From: Symbiodinium natans
Taxonomy: Eukaryota; Sar; Dinophyceae; Suessiales; Symbiodiniaceae
Reading direction: 5' to 3'
Assembly (NCBI GenBank): GCA_905221605.1
Contig: CAJNDS010002213.1
Span: 1,138,934 to 1,202,933, forward strand
DNA length: 64,000 nucleotides
In this document: positions 57,401 through 64,000 of the stretch, one piece after another
Numbering within the stretch: the stretch's first letter is position 1
How the letters are laid out: every line of letters starts with the position of its first letter
Notes under the pieces: model-generated
What the model saw: only the letters and a program-made list of their open reading frames with translations
What the model was told of the DNA's origin: nothing
Databases searched by the model: none
Position numbers and translations under genes: made by a program

Positions 57401-60400
57401 TTGAAGGGGTTTGGGGTTTAAGGGTTTTGGGTTGAAAAGGGTTAGGGTATAGGGTTAAGGGCTTAGGGCTCAGGTTTTATGAGTTTGTGAGCTCAGGGTA
57501 TGGATTCAGGGCTTTGCAGTGCCTAAGACTACGCTCCCTGACTCCTGATGCGCCCTAAAACAACCCACGTCGTGCGCAGCTCCGCCGGGATGTGGACAGG
57601 TTTCAAGATTTCATAGAAAACCATGACAGTGCGTCGGGCGTGCTAAGCTCCTGGCCCTGAAGCATCCTGTAGGGTGTAGTCTAGCAAGGCCCTTGGGACA
57701 TTTCATCTCTTCCCTTTTTGGGCTTAAGAGGATCATATTCAGGAATATTTTTTCAGAAGGTTTTAAAGGCCATCCTAGTAGTGTTCAGACCCTAAACCCG
57801 AAGCCCTAAACCTGAAAGCACCTCTGAGCACACCCAAAATGACCCAACTCTCCCTCCTAAATGCCGTAAACGCCCTTACTCCCCTGAGAGCCTGAACCCT
57901 TTAAACTCTCTAACCCCTGACATCCCTAGTTTAAATCGTCCCTGAAGCCCTAAACCCCCAAAGCCGAAACCCCCTACAACTCAGGCCACAGCCGCCTCCC
58001 AAGAAGCGCAAGGCCCAATCAGGGATTTAGGGTTTAGGGCTTGTGGTTTAGGGTTTAGGGTTGAAGGATTGATCGAAATACGAGTTGGTTTGGGGAGTCT
58101 GAGGTTTTGGGAGGGCCGAGGCTTGAGATTTCAGGGGGCTGGGACAGGGATGAGGTTTCTGGCTGATAGCGTGCAAAAGAGCGACCGCCTGCCGTGCAGC
58201 AATGTGGCACCAGCCTTCCCGTGCTGGTTCAGAAACTCTGCACACGCATGGCAACCCTGATACCAGGCATTGCACACACTGCTTGTTCCACGTGCAAACC
58301 CTCAGTCTTGAATCCACAACCTTACCCTGAGAGCCCTGAACCCTCAGCCCTGTCAGCCCCATAAGCCCCCATGTGCTCCAAATGCACGAGAAGCCCTGCA
58401 ATAAACGCCAAACCCAAACTCTAAAACCCAAAATCCCTAAGCCCCTAAGCGCCATAGCCTAAACCAGAAACCCTGAACCCCAAACCCTAAACCCTAAACC
58501 CCAAACTCCCAAAAGAATAGAGCCCGAATCCTGCGGCAGATCTCCGGCGGCGTTGCTGTCGCTGCCGAGGAGGCAGCAGAGGAGATCGCCGAGGAGGACG
58601 CGTGGCATTCAAAGAGGGTGTAGGGCTTTTGGGTTGCGAGTTGTCCCTAAACCCTAATTAAACCCTAAACCCTGAAACCCTCCTGAACCCTAATGTTGTG
58701 GTACCACTAATGAATTTAGTGTCTCAAAGCCATCCTTCAACGAGCTTCGGGTTCCGGTAATGGTACTGCAAATCCTACAATGGTACTGCAAACGGACACT
58801 CCGAGATTCGCGCAGTAGTTATCACTTTCATCCTTACGATCACGGCTCTGATTTCTTCAGAATTTCATCCGTGTTGCCTGTATCACTAGCATTTCTATTC
58901 TTGCTTTCGATGTTTTGGGGAAAGGGTGTCGGGCTCAAGGACGGGTTGAGGGTTCAGCGTTTAGGGTTTGCACTTTGTTTTGTTCCTATTGTGGGAGAGG
59001 GCTTCAGGGCCTAGGGTTTTGGGTGCAGGGCTTACCCTAAACCCTTGAAACCTTAATCTTAGTCGCTGTTGTTCCTTGACAGGCTGCGTGGTTTGGAGCG
59101 CACAGTAAGATCAATAAACCCCATTAGGCCTATACCCCCTACAAACCTTACAAACCTTCTGAACACCAGTATGAAAACCCTCCCCCAACCCCAAAACCAA
59201 AACCCCTCTCAAGCTAAACCCTAAACCCTAAACCCTAAACCCTAAACCCTAAACCCTAAACCCTAAACCCTAAACCCTAAACCCTAAACCCTAAACCCTA
59301 AACCCTAAACCCTAAACCCTACCGGAAGCCTTCAAGGAGGCGCCGCCTGCGAGAAAGTCGCCCGGGCCCGCCGTGGCGCAGCTCGCCACCAAGGCAGCGG
59401 CCCCCCACCCCAGGGTTTCAGGGTGTAGAGCTTTGGGACCCTAAACCCTAAACCCTAAACCCCAAACCCTAAACCCCAATACCCTCAGGGTCTGAGGTTT
59501 AGGGCGCCTTTGCCGGGGGCTGTGGGCTCGAGGATGCTGAAGGCGTGGTTTCGTATGTAGGTTCAAGAGTTCAGGAGTTCAGGGTTCGAAGGGGTTTGAA
59601 TGGGTTCACCGACACATCTTGAAGAGTTCACGAGCTTTCAGAGAGCTTACATGGCTTTGAGGGCTTAGGGTAACCTGCCCTGAGAACATGAGCCTTGAAA
59701 AGCCTAAACTCCAAGACAGGGTTTGGGGGGTTTAGGGTTTAGGGTTGAGTTCGCGAAGTCCCAGTGCTTTTCAGCATCTCTGAATCACTGTGGTTTAGGG
59801 CTCACATGATTGAATTCGGGTCAAAGCGACAGGTGTTTTTACATGCTACCTGATAGGGCAGTTAAGCAAATGTTTATGCCCTCCTTACAAAAGAACCTTC
59901 CACCCCCCCCCCCCCACCCACCAACCCGTCAACAAGCAAATCTTCAAAAAGGCGCCGCCTGCCGCAACCATGGTTCCGGCGAAGGCCCGGATGCTCCGTG
60001 AGGTTTAGGGTTTTAGGGTTGAGGGTCTAAGGGTGCGTAGGCCTCAAGGGTTCAGAGTTCAGCGCTTCTCGGGCTTTTTTAAGGGGCACGTGTGTCCCTA
60101 CACTGACCAAAAAGGGGTTTTGGGCTTGGGGCTTGGGGTGTCGTATCCCAAGGTTTAGAGGGACGGAGTTGGGTTTCGGGTTTCTTCTGGGTGTCCGTTG
60201 GTTGGGCTTTCCTCCGGCAGCAACAGCCCAGATCCTTGGGAGGATCCAAGAAATAGAACCCCGCAAGTGGTACCCTAGACTATTATTGAGTCATTCTTAG
60301 GAACCCTAAAAGGGATCTACTTTACTACTGTTGGGTCATTCTTAGGAACCCTTTAAGGGATCGACTGCTGGATCCTCCCAAAGGGGTCTGGGAAATTCTA

Positions 60401-61576
60401 CAACAGCCCTCTGGCGAGCTGGACTCTTGGGTTTTTTCCGGCCATTGGCGCCAACGGCACGGACATCCTTGACACCTCCAAGCGCCTGGAGAAGCATAAT
60501 ATACTGTAGTATATTGTAGTATAGGATAGTTGCCGAAAACGTGAGGAAGCACTGAAAGGCAAAACGCTATCAGCCTGCGATCAAGATGAGGCGGGGCGTG
60601 CTTTGACAATCACTGCCCTGCTCACGAAGCGAACGAGGCAATCCCTCAGCAGGATCACTGGGCTGTTGGAGAGAGAAGCTGATCCAGGAAAGGCAAGCTC
60701 GGAAAATGTTGGCGAATTGCCTCCCGCCTTTGCGTACAGGGTCAAGGTGAAGCTGCAGTTCCGTCTGGCTCGTGGCAGTTCAGTTTTAACCCTCAGCCGC
60801 ACTATAAAAATTTCGCCACACGCACACGAGCAAGTGCGAACTCTCGGGAGTTGGGGCTTTACGGGTGGTGTTGAAGGGCTGAGGGTCTAGGATGTCCTTA
60901 AAACCCTAGTAGGCTCTAAGCTTCAGTTATCGGCCGGTTCGGCAACTTCTTGACCGAAACCGTTGTCGCAAGTATCTGTCTTTTGGGCAAACTGCTGGGC
61001 CGGGACTTTTGAAGTTGTATGCAGCTGCGCAGTTTGGGGTTTGGGGTTGAGGGTTCAGGGCTTAGGGAAGTTTAGGGTTGAGGGTATCCCCAATCCGCAC
61101 TGCAAGTACTAGATGCGTATTAGGGCTTGGGGCTTTGGAGTACCAGGTGCTTCAGACCCCCCTATAAGCCTTAGACTCGGAGCTCCAACTTCCTGAAGCC
61201 TGAACCCCAACACCCTCAACCCCTAAGCCACTAGGGTTTAGGGTTGAGGGTTGAGGGTTTAGGGTTTAGGGCAAAACGCCCAATGCCCTAAAACCCTAAA
61301 CTCCTAAACCCTTATTAAACCCCCTGGCCCTGAACCCCCAGACCGCCCCAAACCCTGCCAAAAGCCCTAAATGACAAAGATTCTTGAAAAGTCCTACACC
61401 CGTATCTCTTAAGCTTGAGCCCCCAAAGGCTAAAGGGTTTAGTGTTTTTCGCGGGTTTCGGGTTCCCTAAACCCTAAACCCTAAACCCTAAACCCTAAAC
61501 CCTAAACCCTAAACCCTAAACCCTAGGGCTTTGCAGCTTTGCGTAGGCCGCCGTGGCGAAGGCCGCAGTCGTCAAG
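54423..61576 (+). CDS. Lys/Ala/Pro-rich, probably nuclear protein, many mini-exons
   Basis: A run of short + exons with AG|G acceptors and AAG|GC donors encodes basic low-complexity sequence: APKRPSALRK, TAVKSGGPPAEK, DKAPPDATAPKAAAA, LPKERPTATKSAPLQPPK, PQPPPKKRKAQ, ARILRQISGG.. with an acidic AAEEAAEEIAEED, EAPPARKSPGPAVAQLATK, APPAATMVPAK, AAVAKAAVVK. PPPKKRKA resembles a classical nuclear localisation signal. Composition recalls linker-histone or histone-like tails, but no globular domain was seen. Start and end are not established; the gene may continue beyond 61576. Individual exons are short, so the gene-level claim rests on the shared composition, strand and junction style. Confidence 0.5.
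54460..55506. other. telomere-like arrays and unique sequence
   Basis: TTTAGGG and TTTAGGGGG (54486-54570), TTTAGGG (54639-54676), unique sequence 54680-55380 without a supported gene, CCCTAAA (55380-55468). Confidence 0.6.
55507..55546 (+). CDS. Lys/Pro-rich gene exon, HTAVKSGGPPAEK
   Basis: CACAAG|G acceptor and AAG|GC donor; CCCTAAA before, TTTAGGG after. Confidence 0.55.
55547..56392 (+). other. intron with opposed arrays
   Basis: TTTAGGG variants 55605-55870, a possible exon piece VKEPPARW at 55925-55948, a near-perfect CCCTAAA array 55965-56045, then degenerate CCCTAAA to the next exon. Confidence 0.65.
56393..56455 (+). CDS. Lys/Pro-rich gene exon, DKAPPDATAPKAAAAAWRMR
   Basis: Follows CCAAGAG. 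All-G/C third positions. It could end at a GC after APK. CCCTAAA before, G-run and TTTAGGG after. Confidence 0.55.
56456..57232 (+). other. intron with long TTTAGGG arrays
   Basis: G18 and G14 homopolymers (56463-56517), unique sequence, then pure TTTAGGG arrays at 56823-56950 (about 18 units) and 57103-57192 (about 12 units). The second array lies only about 40 bases before the next exon. Confidence 0.85.
57233..57326 (+). CDS. Lys/Pro-rich gene exon, LPKERPTATKSAPLQPPK
   Basis: Strong acceptor TTGTTTCAG. Reads QPSPLPKERPTATKSAPLQP then PKRGALSRETK; GT donor near 57327, otherwise TGA a few codons on. Confidence 0.6.
57327..57984 (+). other. intron with GGCCCTTGGGACATT element
   Basis: A 60-bp local duplication (GGGGTTTGGGGTTTGAGGGT / GGGGTTTGGGGTTTAAGGGT, 57353-57445), the dispersed element at 57687-57775, unique remainder. 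Confidence 0.55.
57985..58020 (+). CDS. Lys/Pro-rich gene exon with NLS-like PPPKKRKA
   Basis: CTCAG|G acceptor; PQPPPKKRKAQ. K-K-R-K after prolines matches the monopartite nuclear signal type. Donor either AAG|GC or further on. Confidence 0.5.
58021..58520 (+). other. intron, mostly unique
   Basis: TTTAGGG at 58025-58063, CCCTAAA at 58475-58505. Frames on both strands in 58048-58455 have no recognised domain. Confidence 0.5.
58521..58617 (+). CDS. Lys/Pro-rich gene exon, acidic Ala/Glu segment
   Basis: ARILRQISGGVAVAAEEAAE then EIAEEDAWHSK. Acceptor GAATAG is unusual. Strong G/C third positions in this frame. Confidence 0.5.
58618..59336 (+). other. intron with long CCCTAAA array
   Basis: Unique 58700-59040 (small direct repeat AATGGTACTGCAAA at 58759 and 58780), then a near-perfect CCCTAAA array 59214-59320 ending 16 bases before the exon. 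Confidence 0.75.
59337..59393 (+). CDS. Lys/Pro-rich gene exon, EAPPARKSPGPAVAQLATK
   Basis: 19 codons between TTCAAG|G and AAG|GC, phase 0 both sides. G/C in nearly all third positions. Confidence 0.65.
59394..59951 (+). other. intron, unique with short repeats
   Basis: CCCTAAA/CCCCAAA at 59440-59480, TTTAGGG at 59728-59746, poly-C at 59903-59915. No other gene seen. Confidence 0.55.
59952..59984 (+). CDS. Lys/Pro-rich gene exon, APPAATMVPAK
   Basis: 11 codons between AAAAAG|G and AAG|GC, phase 0. It repeats the APPA motif of the previous exon. Confidence 0.55.
59985..61546 (+). other. intron or spacer, possible exon and unique sequence
   Basis: A coding-like piece ANGTDILDTSKRLEK lies at about 60450-60494. 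An ACCCTTTAAGGGATC/ACCCTAAAAGGGATC direct duplication is at 60290-60362. Frames at 60603-60890 are uncalled. TTTAGGG 61234-61270 and a CCCTAAA array 61464-61525 precede the last exon. Confidence 0.45.
61547..61576 (+). CDS. Lys/Pro-rich gene exon, AAVAKAAVVK
   Basis: 10 codons between GCGTAG|G and AAG|GTGGGG, phase 0. CCCTAAA before, TTCAGGG/TTTAGGG after. Confidence 0.5.
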
Positions 61577-61614
61577 GTGGGGCAGATAGCAGGTTTCAGC
61601 TTCAAGACCTGAGG

Positions 61615-61693
61615 GTTCAGGGTTCAGGGTTCAGGGTTCAGGGTTCAGGGTTCAGGGTTCAGGGTTTAGGGTTTAGGGTTTAGGGTTTAGGGC
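61615..61693 (+). repeat. TTCAGGG array passing into TTTAGGG
   Basis: About seven TTCAGGG then four TTTAGGG units, abutting the minisatellite directly. Confidence 0.95.
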
Positions 61694-61870
61694 TGGTGCT
61701 GGCTTGGGCTTTCAGACCCCAAACCCCCGAGCATCATGAGCATCAACTGGTGCTGGCCCGGGCTTTCAGACCCCAAGCCCCCGAGCATCATGAGCATCAG
61801 GTGGTGCTGGCCCGGCCTTTCAGACCCCAAGCCCCCGAGCATCATGAGCATCAGCTGGTGCTGGCCCGGG
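61694..61870 (+). repeat. 53/54-bp minisatellite, + orientation block
   Basis: About three copies in the orientation of the 2.4-8.0 kb array. Confidence 0.95.
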
Positions 61871-61970
61871 GTACTAGAATCCCTTTAATTAAAGGACTGT
61901 ACGTAACATCCCAGGGTTCAGGCAAGGCTGAGGGTTCTGGGATCTCAAGCTCCCTGGAGCTTAGGGCTCC
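61871..61970. other. 100-bp unique spacer at the array inversion point
   Basis: Contains CCTTTAATTAAAGG, a palindrome, and GGGATCTCAAGCTCCC stretches. It separates + and - oriented copies and may be an inserted element or the scar of an inversion. Confidence 0.6.
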
Positions 61971-64000
61971 CAGCACGAGCTGATGCTCATGATGCTCGGG
62001 GGCTTGGGGTCTGAAAGCCCGGGCCAGCACCAGCTGATGCTCATGATGCTCGGGGGCTTGGGGTCTGAAAGCCCGGGCCAGCACCAGCTGATGCTCATGA
62101 TGCTCGGGGGCTTGGGGTTTGAAAGCCCGGGCCAGCACCAGCTGATGCTCATGATGCTCGGGGGCTTGGGGTCTGAAAGCCCGGGCCAGCACCAGCTGAT
62201 GCTCATGATGCTCGGGGGTTTGAAAGCCCGGGCCAGCACCAGCTGATGCTCATGATGCTCGGGGGCTTGGGGTCTGAAAGCCCGGGCCAGCACCAGCTGA
62301 TGCTCATGATGCTCGGGGGCTTGGGGTCTGTTCGCCCGGGCCAGCACCAGCTGATGCTCATGATGCTCGCGGGTTTGGGGTCTGAAAGCCCGGGCCAGCA
62401 CCAGCTGATGCTCATGATGCTCGGGGGCTTGGGGCCTGAAAGCCCGGGCCAGCACCAGCTGATGTTCATGCTGCTCGGGGGCTTGGGGCCTGAAAGCCCG
62501 GGCCAGCACCAGCTGATGATCATGCTACTCGGGGGCTTGGGGCCTGAAAGCCCGGGCCAGCACCAGCTGATGCTCATGATGCTCGGGGGCTTGGGGTCTG
62601 AAAGCCCGGGCCAGCACGAGCTGATGCTCATGATGCTCGGGGGTTTGGGGTCTGAAAGCCGGGCCTGATGCTCATGATGCTCGGGGGCTTGGGGTCTGAA
62701 AGCCGGGCCAGCACGAGCTGATGCTCATGATGCTCGGGGTTTTGGGGTCTGAAAGCCCGGGCCAGCACCAGCTGATGCTCATGATGCTCGGGGGTTTGGG
62801 GTCTGAAAGCCCGGGCCAGCACCAGCTGATGCTCATGATGCTCGGGGGCTTGGGGTCTGAAAGCCCGGGCCAGCACGAGCTGATGCTCATGATGCTCGGG
62901 GGCTTGGGGTCTGAAAGCCTGGGCCAGCACCAGCTGATGTTCATGATGCTCGGGGGTTTGGGGACCGGGCCAGCACCAGGTGATGCTCATGATGCTCGGG
63001 GGTTTGGGGTCTGAAAGCCGGGCCTGATGCTCATGATGCTCGGGGGCTTGGGGTCTGAAAGCCGGGCCAGCACCAGCTGATGCTCATGATGCTCGGGGGT
63101 TTGGGGTCTGAAAGCCCGGGCCAGCACGAGCTGATGCTCATGATGCTCGGGGGTTTGGGGTCTGAAAGCCGGGCCTGATGCTCATGATGCTCGGGGGCTT
63201 GGGGTCTGAAAGCCCGGGCCAGCACGAGCTGATGCTCGTGATGCTCGGGGGCTTGGGGTCTGAAAGCCCGGTCCAGCACGAGCTGATGCTCATGATGCTC
63301 GGGGGCTTGGGGTCTGAAGCCCGGGCCAGCACCAGCTGATGCTCATGATGCTCGGGGGCTTGGGGTCTGAAAGCCCGACGAGCTGATGCTCATGATGCTC
63401 GGGGGTTTGGGGTCTGAAAGCCCGGGCCAGCACGAGCTGATGCTCATGATGCTCGGCGGTTTGGGGTCTGAAAGCCCGGGCCAGCACCAGCTGATGCTCA
63501 TGATGCTCGGGGGCTTGGGGTCTGAAAGCCCGGGCCAGCACCAGCTGATGCTCATGATACTCGGGGGCTTGGGGTCTGAAAGCCCGGGCCAGCACCAGCT
63601 GATGCTCATGATGCTGGGGGGCTTGGGGTCTGAAAGCCCGGGCCAGCACGAGCTGATGCTCATGATGCTCGGGGGCTTGGGGTCTGAAAGCCGGGCCTGA
63701 TGCTCATGATGCTCGGACGTTTGGGGTCTGAAAGCCCGGGCCAGCACGAGCTGATGCTCATGATGCTCGGGGGTTTGGGGTCTGAAAGCCCGGGCCAGCA
63801 CCAGCTGATGCTCATGATGCTCGGGGGCTTGGGGTCTGAAAGCCCGGGCCAGCACCAGCTGATGCTCATGATGCTCGCGGGTTTGGGGTCTGAAAGCCGG
63901 GCCAGCACGAGCTGATGCTCATGATGCTCGGGGGCTTGGGGTCTGAAAGCCCGGGCCAGCACGAGCTGATGCTCATGATGATCGGGGGCTTGGGGTCTGA
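61971..64000 (-). repeat. 53/54-bp minisatellite, reverse-oriented array, open at window end
   Basis: About 38 copies as reverse complement, more uniform than the 2.4-8.0 kb array: nearly all type A, without type B. CACCAG and CACGAG variants alternate irregularly, and a shortened copy (GCCGGGCCTGATGCTC) recurs at 62660, 63020, 63170 and 63690. Frames are artefacts. Confidence 0.97.

Noticed and set aside
61696-63962. ORFs in the right-hand minisatellite array.
   Set aside because: Same reason: open frames in several phases on both strands from a tandem unit.
1-64000. A true chromosome end, given so many telomere-type repeats.
   Set aside because: Arrays are short, occur in both orientations and lie inside genes throughout; no terminal array is present.

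Overview
The window looks like nuclear DNA of a dinoflagellate, most likely Symbiodiniaceae/Suessiales. No single feature proves this. The evidence is: (1) dozens of TTTAGGG/CCCTAAA arrays scattered inside genes; (2) very short exons, often 30-75 nt, separated by introns of hundreds of bases; (3) introns that appear to start with GC or GA as well as GT and to end AG|G; (4) an intronless gene joining a ubiquitin-like domain to RCC1-like repeats, a type expanded in symbiotic dinoflagellates; (5) every gene I can support lies on the + strand. Families were recognised from memory; no search was run.

Layout. 1-2.4 kb: degenerate telomere-like repeats and a 26-bp minisatellite. 2.4-8.0 kb: about 100 copies of a 53/54-bp minisatellite with higher-order structure; a short reverse-oriented block of the same repeat lies at 9.7-10.2 kb. 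11.1-29.7 kb: one gene in about 28 mini-exons encoding a long coiled-coil protein; exon order, phase and stop codon agree. 29.7-31.45 kb: a spacer rich in the AT palindrome TTAAATTCGAATTTAA. 31.5-37.1 kb: a second, poorly recognised multi-exon gene. 37-43 kb: scattered exon-like pieces, a layered GTA microsatellite and small inverted-repeat elements. 43.64-45.08 kb: the RCC1-like gene, whose last repeat is frameshifted. 46.5-51.8 kb: a multi-pass membrane protein gene in about a dozen exons, with a clear C-terminal exon and stop. 52.7-54.0 kb: a ~620-bp tandem duplication. 54.4-61.6 kb: exons of a Lys/Ala/Pro-rich, probably nuclear protein. 61.7-64.0 kb: the minisatellite again, first + then flipped, running off the window.

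The most striking pattern is that most exons of the 11-29.7 kb gene are preceded by CCCTAAA arrays and followed by TTTAGGG arrays. Each such intron therefore begins with UUUAGGG repeats and ends with complementary CCCUAAA repeats in the RNA, giving it telomere-like terminal inverted repeats. This could fold introns into hairpins that pair the splice sites, or it could mark how the introns were inserted. The genes have no obvious shared pathway; what links them is orientation and intron architecture. Start codons of the multi-exon genes could not be fixed.
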